From positions 164,569,465 to 164,633,464 of the forward strand of contig CP136068.1 of assembly GCA_032622095.1 (NCBI GenBank): 64,000 bases of DNA. The letters run 5' to 3'. This document shows, piece after piece, positions 11,791 through 24,300 of this stretch; the stretch's first letter is position 1; each line of letters starts with the position of its first letter. The stretch comes from Siphonodentalium dalli (taxonomy: Eukaryota; Mollusca; Scaphopoda; Gadilida; Siphonodentaliidae). Below the pieces are notes generated by a model, which made no database searches, had not been told where the DNA came from, and worked only from the letters and a program-made list of their open reading frames with translations. The position numbers and the translations under genes were made by a program.

Positions 11791-14700
11791 TTGCAAACTT
11801 TGAGGGCCCGTAACTCTTGCATTTCTTCTCGGATTACAAAAATCCTTTCCGGTATGGGTTTGTTTTCGTTCAGGGAATCTACATACTTAAATAGATGAAT
11901 GTCAATAATAAAAAAAAATTGCGAAAATATTGCCCCCACCCCAGTGTAAAAATATATGTCCAACCCTGTCAAATTTTCTTCCTCGGACTAAGCTGACAAC
12001 GGTCAACACGACTACAAAAACCAAATACAGTTATCTGGAATGATACGGGAGGACAACAGAGTACAATAAAATAGAGGTTTGCCAACTATGGGCGGTAACT
12101 CTTCAGGGAAAGGGCGGACCCAAGTTTTTATGCCCGTGGGCAGTAGTGCATATCGAGATGTGCATACGGTCTAATTTTCGATGCTCTGCTTCTTATAATT
12201 TCCGAGATAATAAAATGACATTTTTTCAAATAAAGGGAGATAACTCCTCGGGGAAAACGCGGACAATATTCGTTATGCGACGATGGCATACAACTCTTTG
12301 ATCCCAAGATACGTACCAAGTTTTAGTGTGCTACTCCTGGTACTTTTCGAGTAATAAGGGTTGCAAAAGTGTCCAGTATAATAATAATAATAATAATGAA
12401 AAATAATCGAAAAAGGGCCATAACTCTGTCAAAATATATTGGACCAACATCCGGATAGCATTATTTTTAGTAGACCTTAGATGCCTACATTCGCTAGAGA
12501 TTTCGCGGTCCTCCTCCCATTAGTTTCTGAGTATTTCCAATTAAACAGAAAACGGCCGCAGTAGAAAAACAATATACTTCCTTGGTTACACCATGGAAGT
12601 ATAATAATAGGGCAAATCATGAGCTCAATAAATCGCAGTTAAGGGACGGAAAATATGAATTAGGATGATTATATCTTTCCCTTAACATGTGTGGGTTGAT
12701 CTCAAGTGTTTGGGAGTGACCCCACCCCTGCCTCGAAATTGGGTGACGGGATTGGGAAATAGTCAAACCCGGCCCAAAATGCGAATTTTGAGAGCCCGTA
12801 ACTCCGTTATTTTCCAATGGATTTAAAAATTGTTTTGAGTATTGTGATCAGCTACTTACATTGATTATTTGTTATAATTTTTGTCTGATTCAGAGACGAA
12901 TAACATTTTGTTTATTGGAAAGAATACGGGCCCACATTCAAAGTTTGAGGGCCCAAATCTCCGCCATTTTTTAACGGATTTACAATCTGTTTTCAGTTTT
13001 ATGATCAACGTGTATGGTATATGTTATATATCAAGTTTCATATGATTCGGAGACGAAATAAATTTTGGTACCCCGGACCACCCCTCCCCTGACCCACAAC
13101 ACTGAACCGACACTGGCAAAATTTGGCTCATCGCGTGCTCTCTTCAGACCGCACGCATTGGCGTATCAGTTGACATCCAAAGTTTGACATCTTCGGAGGA
13201 GATGTGATCACAAGCATATGGGGCCAAATTTGCATTGTTTGAAGGCCCACAACTCTGACATTTTTCAATGGATTTTCGAAATTCTTTCAGTTTCTAGATC
13301 GGTTGGCGGTATGGATGTTATATTCCAAGTTTCATCCGATTCGGAGAAGAATACAAAATTGGTACCCCGGACCACCCCTCCCCTGACCCACAACACTGAA
13401 CCGACACTGGCAAAATTTGGCCCATCGCGTGCTCTCTTCAGACCGCACGCACTGGGATATCAGACGACATCCAAAGTTCGACATCTTCGGAGGAGATAGG
13501 GTCACAAGCACATGGGACCAAATTGCAAACTTTGAGGGCCCGTAACTCTTGCATTTCTTCTCGGATTACAAAAATCCTTTCCGGTATGGGTTTGTTTTCG
13601 TTCAGGGAATCTACATACTTAAATAGATGAATGTCAATAATAAAAAAAAATTGCGAAAATATTGCCCCCACCCCAGTGTAAAAATATATGTCCAACCCTG
13701 TCAAATTTTCTTCCTCGGACTAAGCTGACAACGGTCAACACGACTACAAAAACCAAATACAGTTATCTGGAATGATACGGGAGGACAACAGAGTACAATA
13801 AAATAGAGGTTTGCCAACTATGGGCGGTAACTCTTCAGGGAAAGGGCGGACCCAAGTTTTTATGCCCGTGGGCAGTAGTGCATATCGAGATGTGCATACG
13901 GTCTAATTTTCGATGCTCTGCTTCTTATAATTTCCGAGATAATAAAATGACATTTTTTCAAATAAAGGGAGATAACTCCTCGGGGAAAACGCGGACAATA
14001 TTCGTTATGCGACGATGGCATACAACTCTTTGATCCCAAGATACGTACCAAGTTTTAGTGTGCTACTCCTGGTACTTTTCGAGTAATAAGGGTTGCAAAA
14101 GTGTCCAGTATAATAATAATAATAATAATGAAAAATAATCGAAAAAGGGCCATAACTCTGTCAAAATATATTGGACCAACATCCGGATAGCATTATTTTT
14201 AGTAGACCTTAGATGCCTACATTCGCTAGAGATTTCGCGGTCCTCCTCCCATTAGTTTCTGAGTATTTCCAATTAAACAGAAAACGGCCGCAGTAGAAAA
14301 ACAATATACTTCCTTGGTTACACCATGGAAGTATAATAATAGGGCAAATCATGAGCTCAATAAATCGCAGTTAAGGGACGGAAAATATGAATTAGGATGA
14401 TTATATCTTTCCCTTAACATGTGTGGGTTGATCTCAAGTGTTTGGGAGTGACCCCACCCCTGCCTCGAAATTGGGTGACGGGATTGGGAAATAGTCAAAC
14501 CCGGCCCAAAATGCGAATTTTGAGAGCCCGTAACTCCGTTATTTTCCAATGGATTTAAAAATTGTTTTGAGTATTGTGATCAGCTACTTACATTGATTAT
14601 TTGTTATAATTTTTGTCTGATTCAGAGACGAATAACATTTTGTTTATTGGAAAGAATACGGGCCCACATTCAAAGTTTGAGGGCCCAAATCTCCGCCATT

Positions 14701-15856
14701 TTTTAACGGATTTACAATCTGTTTTCAGTTTTATGATCAACGTGTATGGTATATGTTATATATCAAGTTTCATATGATTCGGAGACGAAATAAATTTTGG
14801 TACCCCGGACCACCCCTCCCCTGACCCACAACACTGAACCGACACTGGCAAAATTTGGCTCATCGCGTGCTCTCTTCAGACCGCACGCATTGGCGTATCA
14901 GTTGACATCCAAAGTTTGACATCTTCGGAGGAGATGTGATCACAAGCATATGGGGCCAAATTTGCATTGTTTGAAGGCCCACAACTCTGACATTTTTCAA
15001 TGGATTTTCGAAATTCTTTCAGTTTCTAGATCGGTTGGCGGTATGGATGTTATATTCCAAGTTTCATCCGATTCGGAGAAGAATACAAAATTGGTACCCC
15101 GGACCACCCCTCCCCTGACCCACAACACTGAACCGACACTGGCAAAATTTGGCCCATCGCGTGCTCTCTTCAGACCGCACGCACTGGGATATCAGACGAC
15201 ATCCAAAGTTCGACATCTTCGGAGGAGATAGGGTCACAAGCACATGGGACCAAATTGCAAACTTTGAGGGCCCGTAACTCTTGCATTTCTTCTCGGATTA
15301 CAAAAATCCTTTCCGGTATGGGTTTGTTTTCGTTCAGGGAATCTACATACTTAAATAGATGAATGTCAATAATAAAAAAAAATTGCGAAAATATTGCCCC
15401 CACCCCAGTGTAAAAATATATGTCCAACCCTGTCAAATTTTCTTCCTCGGACTAAGCTGACAACGGTCAACACGACTACAAAAACCAAATACAGTTATCT
15501 GGAATGATACGGGAGGACAACAGAGTACAATAAAATAGAGGTTTGCCAACTATGGGCGGTAACTCTTCAGGGAAAGGGCGGACCCAAGTTTTTATGCCCG
15601 TGGGCAGTAGTGCATATCGAGATGTGCATACGGTCTAATTTTCGATGCTCTGCTTCTTATAATTTCCGAGATAATAAAATGACATTTTTTCAAATAAAGG
15701 GAGATAACTCCTCGGGGAAAACGCGGACAATATTCGTTATGCGACGATGGCATACAACTCTTTGATCCCAAGATACGTACCAAGTTTTAGTGTGCTACTC
15801 CTGGTACTTTTCGAGTAATAAGGGTTGCAAAAGTGTCCAGTATAATAATAATAATA
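11791..15856 (+). repeat. Satellite array, 1732-bp unit, about 2.35 copies (in E1)
   Basis: 'ttgcaaacttt' recurs at 11791, 13523 and 15255, exactly 1732 bp apart. Copies look identical over long stretches. Each unit contains an internal direct repeat of about 290 bp ('ggtaccccggaccacccctc' at 13067 and 13361) and the hairpin TATACTTCC...GGAAGTATA (12573 and 14305). The array breaks off inside an (AAT)n tract where E2 begins. Short frames repeat with the unit but show no protein character. Confidence 0.9.
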
Positions 15857-17063
15857 ACTAGAGGTCAGATTCCATGGAATCAGATATACTTCCATGGTAT
15901 TCCATCCCATCCCATCCCATCCCGACCTGACCTTGGTCTTCAAAATGGTCAATCGAAGGTCAAATCGGGTAAAACATGCGGATTTCCACGAAATTTGATA
16001 CCTAGGGGTACTTTTGTCCGGGGAGTCTTTTGGGCGGGTCAAGTCGTGACCCCGACCTGACATTGACATTCGAAATGGTAAGTTCAAGGTCAAATCGAGT
16101 AAAACGATCGGATTTCGACGAAATTTTATACCTAGGAAAACTTTTGTCCGGGGAGTGTTTTGGACAGGTCAAATCGTGACAATATGTTACTTTTACAGTA
16201 GAGCGGACATACCTATATAGTATATCGGTGAGCATATTCATGCATTTGCCTTGCTTCTTGCTAAGTCCGTTTGAATTTGCGTCATGAAGAGAGGGTTTGA
16301 ATTTGAGTAATATATATCACCCGTCACAACGTTATACGCTACCAGGGTTAAACCGTTCAATATAAATCATTAAAAAGTGTACTAATCTTGCGTTTATATA
16401 CTACTTATCACATCCACTCATCGAAAAGTTTTTATCTCAATATATGATTTTCGGAGTAATTTTGCCCATTTGATCTTCGGTGGAATTTTCCAAATCTGAA
16501 CCCACCCGACACAAACACTCCCTTGAGCAGGTTGCGTTTATATTAGAGAGGTCAAATTTTAGAGTCATACCTACAGTATACCGGCTTATGTACCACCGCA
16601 TTAAACTCGCTCCTACATCGGCCCGTTTGGATTTGGGGCTAAAAATCGGCTAGTGATAGACTACAGAAGTATACATATTTATGATATATAGCGTTGTCAC
16701 GAGTAAACCGTTCCGTTCCATCTGAAAATTAGAAAATTGCGCTCTAGATGCGCGTGAACACTAGCTATCAGATGTACTCGTCAAAAAAAAAATTCTCGAT
16801 GTTTGAATTTGAAGTATAGCGGTCAAGATTTGGGGGGGGGCGTGAATAGAATATCCAAATGTACCTGCTACGGCATTACCTTGGTCTTTAATTAGCCCTT
16901 TTGGATTTGGTGGGAAGAATAGGTGCATTTTCCTGTTCCCCGTATAGCGGAAAGGGGTATATATATATAGTCACGCATTTCAATCAGTTTGGATATAAAG
17001 TTTAAATATACACAGTTATATGCCTATATATTTAATACTAATATATTTTCTTATAAATTAACA

Positions 17064-17140
17064 GCGCAGTGCGTATCCCAGTGGTAAGAGCGTCAAACCT
17101 TCAGTTTGTGTTTTATTGCGACGTGAGTTCGAATCCCGTC
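17064..17140 (+). ncRNA. tRNA-like sequence, copy 3
   Basis: E2 counterpart of copy 1. B box GTTCGAATCC at 17127-17136 is unchanged; the A-box region reads TATCCCAGTGG. A T-rich tail follows. Confidence 0.45.
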
Positions 17141-17334
17141 AAATTATCTTTTTTTATTTTTTATTTTTAACATGTTTTGGTGTATTTTAATCATCAAATA
17201 CGAATAATACCAAACTAAAGATAATGTAAAGATACTTTTTATATTCGATTTCAATCAGTTTGGATATAAAGTTTAAATATACACAGTTATATGCCTACAT
17301 ATTTAATACTAATATATTTTCTTATAAATTAACA

Positions 17335-17411
17335 GCGCAGTGCGTAGCCGAGTGGAGAGAGCGTCAAACATTCAGTTTGTGTTTTATTGCGACGTGAGTT
17401 CGAATCCCGTC
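17335..17411 (+). ncRNA. tRNA-like sequence, copy 4
   Basis: E2 counterpart of copy 2, 271 bp after copy 3. B box at 17398-17407 is unchanged; the A-box region reads TAGCCGAGTGG. Confidence 0.45.
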
Positions 17412-18314
17412 AAATTATCTTTTTTTATTTTTTATTTTTAACATGTTTTGGTGTATTTTAATCATCAAATACGAATAATACCAAACTAAAGATAATGTAA
17501 AGATGCTTTTTATATTCGATAAATAACTAGAATATAAACAATATACAAATTGATCTTACGAAACTGATGATGTTTGCATGTTTCTATGTGTTTATCGTTG
17601 TTATCGCAAATGGAATAATTGGCTATACGTCGTCATTACGTTAGTAGAAATATACACCATATAACGAAGTCTTGTGTGATCAAATTAATGTAATGTTTGT
17701 ATTTTGTTTGGTTGTATATGATATGCAGTGCGTTGAAGATGCGAAAGAAAATACAAAAGTGAAATGCACGCACGCAGATAGCTCATGACACACTATACAC
17801 GATAAAATGATAATTTACCACACACCATGGGCTACACAATTTACGAATAGGTGGGTTTATATTAAAATCCAAGTTATTTGCTTTATAACGGCTCCGATAT
17901 GAACTCATACCAATATAGCACTCTGGAAATGATTGTTGGAATTCGACGGGCGTTCTATCAGTTCTCTGGTAGAGGAATGAGACTGGCCCGCGGCATGACG
18001 GGTGTATTCGAATCGGAGGTAGGTTCCATCCCACGGGGGATGGGGTAGCCGGAGGAAGGAGAGAGGGGAGTGACAAATTTTTGGCGTATATATAGATAAT
18101 ATATATTATATATATAAGCGGAATTATTCTGAAGAGCTCTTTTCACTTGACTGAGAAAAAAATAATGTTCTAAGTCCGAAAGTTTTGGTTGAAATATTGG
18201 AGCCTTTTTCAAAAAGTGAAAACAAAATGAACGACTTTTCTAAAACAGGTCGATTTGGATCCGTTTTGGACTGGATTTGCTAAAAGTCATCTCCGTTTCG
18301 CGTGTAGCATAATA

Positions 18315-21300
18315 TGAAAACCAAATGCAGTTATCTGGAATGATACGAGACGACAACAGAGTACAATGAAATAGAGGTTTGCCTATTTATGGGCGGTAAC
18401 TCTTCAGGGAAAGCGCGGACACAAGTTTTGATGCGCGTGGGCAGTAGGGCATATCGAGGTGTGCATACGGTCCAATTTTCGATGCTCTGCTCCCTATAAT
18501 TTCCGAGATAATAAATGACATTTTGTTCATATAAAGGGAGATAACTCCGCGGGGTAAACGCGGACAATATTCGTTGTATGCCGACCGGTTAGAACTCATT
18601 GAACCCAACATACATACAAATTTTCACTTCGATACTCCCCATACTTTCAGATATTAAGGCGTTGCAAAAGTGTTGAGTATAATAATAATAATAATAATAG
18701 TGAAAAATATTTTTTTTTTTATTTTTAATTTCACACCGTGGGGAAGCGTTGGGTCGAAATCGCGATATCTTCATTTTCAGTATCCCTTAGATGCCTACAT
18801 TCCCTAGAGATTTCACGGTCCTACTGCAATTAGTTTCTGAGTATTTCAAATAAACGGAAAACGACCTCAGTACAAAAACAATATACTTCCTTGGTTACAC
18901 CATGGAAGTATAATAATAGGGACAATCATGAGCTGAAACAATCGCAGTTTAGGGACGGGATATATGAAGTATGGTGATTATATGTTGTCCTTAACATGTG
19001 TGTGTTGATCTCAAGTATTTGGAAGTGACCCCACCCCTGCCTCGAAATTGGGTGACGGGAATGTGAAATTGTCAAACCCGGCCCAAAATGCGAAGTTTGA
19101 GGGCCCGTAACTCAGTTATTTTCCAATGGATTTTAAAATTGTTTTCAGTATTGTGATTAGCTCCTCACATAGATTGTTTGTTATAAATTTTGTCTGATTC
19201 GGAGACGGCTAACATTTTGGTTATTGGAAAGAATACGGGTCCAGATTCAATTTTGATGGCCCAAATCTCGGCCATTTTTTAACGGATTTACGATCTGTTT
19301 TCAGTTTTGTGATCAACGTGTATGGTAGATGTTATATTTCAAGTTTCATATAATTCGGAGACGAAATAAATTTTGGAACCCCGGACCGCCCCTCCCCTGA
19401 TCCACATCACTGAACCTACACTGGCAAAATTTGGCACACCGCGTGCTCTCTTCAGCCCGCACGCATTGGCGTATCAGATGACATCCAAAGTTCGACATCT
19501 TCGGAGGAGATGTGTTCACAAGCACATCGGCCCAAATTGCAAACTTTGAGGGCCCGTAACTCTTGCATTTCTTCTCGGATTTCAAAAATCCTTTCCGGTA
19601 TGGGTTTGTTATCGTTCGGGACATACATAAACTTAAATAGATAAATGTCAAACAAAATTTAATTTTGCAAAAATTTTGCCCCCCCACCCCAGTGTCAAAA
19701 TATATGTCCGACCCTGTCCAATTTTCTTTCTCGGACTAAACTGACAAAGAATAACACGACTGTGAAAACCAAATGCAGTTATCTGGAATGATACGAGACG
19801 ACAACAGAGTACAATGAAATAGAGGTTTGCCTATTTATGGGCGGTAACTCTTCAGGGAAAGCGCGGACACAAGTTTTGATGCGCGTGGGCAGTAGGGCAT
19901 ATCGAGGTGTGCATACGGTCCAATTTTCGATGCTCTGCTCCCTATAATTTCCGAGATAATAAATGACATTTTGTTCATATAAAGGGAGATAACTCCGCGG
20001 GGTAAACGCGGACAATATTCGTTGTATGCCGACCGGTTAGAACTCATTGAACCCAACATACATACAAATTTTCACTTCGATACTCCCCATACTTTCAGAT
20101 ATTAAGGCGTTGCAAAAGTGTTGAGTATAATAATAATAATAATAATAGTGAAAAATATTTTTTTTTTTATTTTTAATTTCACACCGTGGGGAAGCGTTGG
20201 GTCGAAATCGCGATATCTTCATTTTCAGTATCCCTTAGATGCCTACATTCCCTAGAGATTTCACGGTCCTACTGCAATTAGTTTCTGAGTATTTCAAATA
20301 AACGGAAAACGACCTCAGTACAAAAACAATATACTTCCTTGGTTACACCATGGAAGTATAATAATAGGGACAATCATGAGCTGAAACAATCGCAGTTTAG
20401 GGACGGGATATATGAAGTATGGTGATTATATGTTGTCCTTAACATGTGTGTGTTGATCTCAAGTATTTGGAAGTGACCCCACCCCTGCCTCGAAATTGGG
20501 TGACGGGAATGTGAAATTGTCAAACCCGGCCCAAAATGCGAAGTTTGAGGGCCCGTAACTCAGTTATTTTCCAATGGATTTTAAAATTGTTTTCAGTATT
20601 GTGATTAGCTCCTCACATAGATTGTTTGTTATAAATTTTGTCTGATTCGGAGACGGCTAACATTTTGGTTATTGGAAAGAATACGGGTCCAGATTCAATT
20701 TTGATGGCCCAAATCTCGGCCATTTTTTAACGGATTTACGATCTGTTTTCAGTTTTGTGATCAACGTGTATGGTAGATGTTATATTTCAAGTTTCATATA
20801 ATTCGGAGACGAAATAAATTTTGGAACCCCGGACCGCCCCTCCCCTGATCCACATCACTGAACCTACACTGGCAAAATTTGGCACACCGCGTGCTCTCTT
20901 CAGCCCGCACGCATTGGCGTATCAGATGACATCCAAAGTTCGACATCTTCGGAGGAGATGTGTTCACAAGCACATCGGCCCAAATTGCAAACTTTGAGGG
21001 CCCGTAACTCTTGCATTTCTTCTCGGATTTCAAAAATCCTTTCCGGTATGGGTTTGTTATCGTTCGGGACATACATAAACTTAAATAGATAAATGTCAAA
21101 CAAAATTTAATTTTGCAAAAATTTTGCCCCCCCACCCCAGTGTCAAAATATATGTCCGACCCTGTCCAATTTTCTTTCTCGGACTAAACTGACAAAGAAT
21201 AACACGACTGTGAAAACCAAATGCAGTTATCTGGAATGATACGAGACGACAACAGAGTACAATGAAATAGAGGTTTGCCTATTTATGGGCGGTAACTCTT

Positions 21301-24300
21301 CAGGGAAAGCGCGGACACAAGTTTTGATGCGCGTGGGCAGTAGGGCATATCGAGGTGTGCATACGGTCCAATTTTCGATGCTCTGCTCCCTATAATTTCC
21401 GAGATAATAAATGACATTTTGTTCATATAAAGGGAGATAACTCCGCGGGGTAAACGCGGACAATATTCGTTGTATGCCGACCGGTTAGAACTCATTGAAC
21501 CCAACATACATACAAATTTTCACTTCGATACTCCCCATACTTTCAGATATTAAGGCGTTGCAAAAGTGTTGAGTATAATAATAATAATAATAATAGTGAA
21601 AAATATTTTTTTTTTTATTTTTAATTTCACACCGTGGGGAAGCGTTGGGTCGAAATCGCGATATCTTCATTTTCAGTATCCCTTAGATGCCTACATTCCC
21701 TAGAGATTTCACGGTCCTACTGCAATTAGTTTCTGAGTATTTCAAATAAACGGAAAACGACCTCAGTACAAAAACAATATACTTCCTTGGTTACACCATG
21801 GAAGTATAATAATAGGGACAATCATGAGCTGAAACAATCGCAGTTTAGGGACGGGATATATGAAGTATGGTGATTATATGTTGTCCTTAACATGTGTGTG
21901 TTGATCTCAAGTATTTGGAAGTGACCCCACCCCTGCCTCGAAATTGGGTGACGGGAATGTGAAATTGTCAAACCCGGCCCAAAATGCGAAGTTTGAGGGC
22001 CCGTAACTCAGTTATTTTCCAATGGATTTTAAAATTGTTTTCAGTATTGTGATTAGCTCCTCACATAGATTGTTTGTTATAAATTTTGTCTGATTCGGAG
22101 ACGGCTAACATTTTGGTTATTGGAAAGAATACGGGTCCAGATTCAATTTTGATGGCCCAAATCTCGGCCATTTTTTAACGGATTTACGATCTGTTTTCAG
22201 TTTTGTGATCAACGTGTATGGTAGATGTTATATTTCAAGTTTCATATAATTCGGAGACGAAATAAATTTTGGAACCCCGGACCGCCCCTCCCCTGATCCA
22301 CATCACTGAACCTACACTGGCAAAATTTGGCACACCGCGTGCTCTCTTCAGCCCGCACGCATTGGCGTATCAGATGACATCCAAAGTTCGACATCTTCGG
22401 AGGAGATGTGTTCACAAGCACATCGGCCCAAATTGCAAACTTTGAGGGCCCGTAACTCTTGCATTTCTTCTCGGATTTCAAAAATCCTTTCCGGTATGGG
22501 TTTGTTATCGTTCGGGACATACATAAACTTAAATAGATAAATGTCAAACAAAATTTAATTTTGCAAAAATTTTGCCCCCCCACCCCAGTGTCAAAATATA
22601 TGTCCGACCCTGTCCAATTTTCTTTCTCGGACTAAACTGACAAAGAATAACACGACTGTGAAAACCAAATGCAGTTATCTGGAATGATACGAGACGACAA
22701 CAGAGTACAATGAAATAGAGGTTTGCCTATTTATGGGCGGTAACTCTTCAGGGAAAGCGCGGACACAAGTTTTGATGCGCGTGGGCAGTAGGGCATATCG
22801 AGGTGTGCATACGGTCCAATTTTCGATGCTCTGCTCCCTATAATTTCCGAGATAATAAATGACATTTTGTTCATATAAAGGGAGATAACTCCGCGGGGTA
22901 AACGCGGACAATATTCGTTGTATGCCGACCGGTTAGAACTCATTGAACCCAACATACATACAAATTTTCACTTCGATACTCCCCATACTTTCAGATATTA
23001 AGGCGTTGCAAAAGTGTTGAGTATAATAATAATAATAATAATAGTGAAAAATATTTTTTTTTTTATTTTTAATTTCACACCGTGGGGAAGCGTTGGGTCG
23101 AAATCGCGATATCTTCATTTTCAGTATCCCTTAGATGCCTACATTCCCTAGAGATTTCACGGTCCTACTGCAATTAGTTTCTGAGTATTTCAAATAAACG
23201 GAAAACGACCTCAGTACAAAAACAATATACTTCCTTGGTTACACCATGGAAGTATAATAATAGGGACAATCATGAGCTGAAACAATCGCAGTTTAGGGAC
23301 GGGATATATGAAGTATGGTGATTATATGTTGTCCTTAACATGTGTGTGTTGATCTCAAGTATTTGGAAGTGACCCCACCCCTGCCTCGAAATTGGGTGAC
23401 GGGAATGTGAAATTGTCAAACCCGGCCCAAAATGCGAAGTTTGAGGGCCCGTAACTCAGTTATTTTCCAATGGATTTTAAAATTGTTTTCAGTATTGTGA
23501 TTAGCTCCTCACATAGATTGTTTGTTATAAATTTTGTCTGATTCGGAGACGGCTAACATTTTGGTTATTGGAAAGAATACGGGTCCAGATTCAATTTTGA
23601 TGGCCCAAATCTCGGCCATTTTTTAACGGATTTACGATCTGTTTTCAGTTTTGTGATCAACGTGTATGGTAGATGTTATATTTCAAGTTTCATATAATTC
23701 GGAGACGAAATAAATTTTGGAACCCCGGACCGCCCCTCCCCTGATCCACATCACTGAACCTACACTGGCAAAATTTGGCACACCGCGTGCTCTCTTCAGC
23801 CCGCACGCATTGGCGTATCAGATGACATCCAAAGTTCGACATCTTCGGAGGAGATGTGTTCACAAGCACATCGGCCCAAATTGCAAACTTTGAGGGCCCG
23901 TAACTCTTGCATTTCTTCTCGGATTTCAAAAATCCTTTCCGGTATGGGTTTGTTATCGTTCGGGACATACATAAACTTAAATAGATAAATGTCAAACAAA
24001 ATTTAATTTTGCAAAAATTTTGCCCCCCCACCCCAGTGTCAAAATATATGTCCGACCCTGTCCAATTTTCTTTCTCGGACTAAACTGACAAAGAATAACA
24101 CGACTGTGAAAACCAAATGCAGTTATCTGGAATGATACGAGACGACAACAGAGTACAATGAAATAGAGGTTTGCCTATTTATGGGCGGTAACTCTTCAGG
24201 GAAAGCGCGGACACAAGTTTTGATGCGCGTGGGCAGTAGGGCATATCGAGGTGTGCATACGGTCCAATTTTCGATGCTCTGCTCCCTATAATTTCCGAGA

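Larger units (their letters stand above)
15857..18314 (+). mobile_element. E2: 5' body, second copy of the element
   Basis: Repeats the E1 body from its first base (ACTAGAGGTCA), including GATTCCATGGAATC (15868-15881) and TATACTTCCATGG (15885-15897). Differences from E1 are few substitutions, small insertions (for example 'ttggtc' near 15933), and loss of the 350-bp piece corresponding to 10466-10815. With the array that follows it forms one element of about 13.2 kb (15857-29048). Confidence 0.75.

Noticed and set aside
10024-17411. Functional tRNA genes
   Set aside because: The B box is good, but acceptor and T-stem pairing are poor, and the base before the anticodon is C where U is expected.
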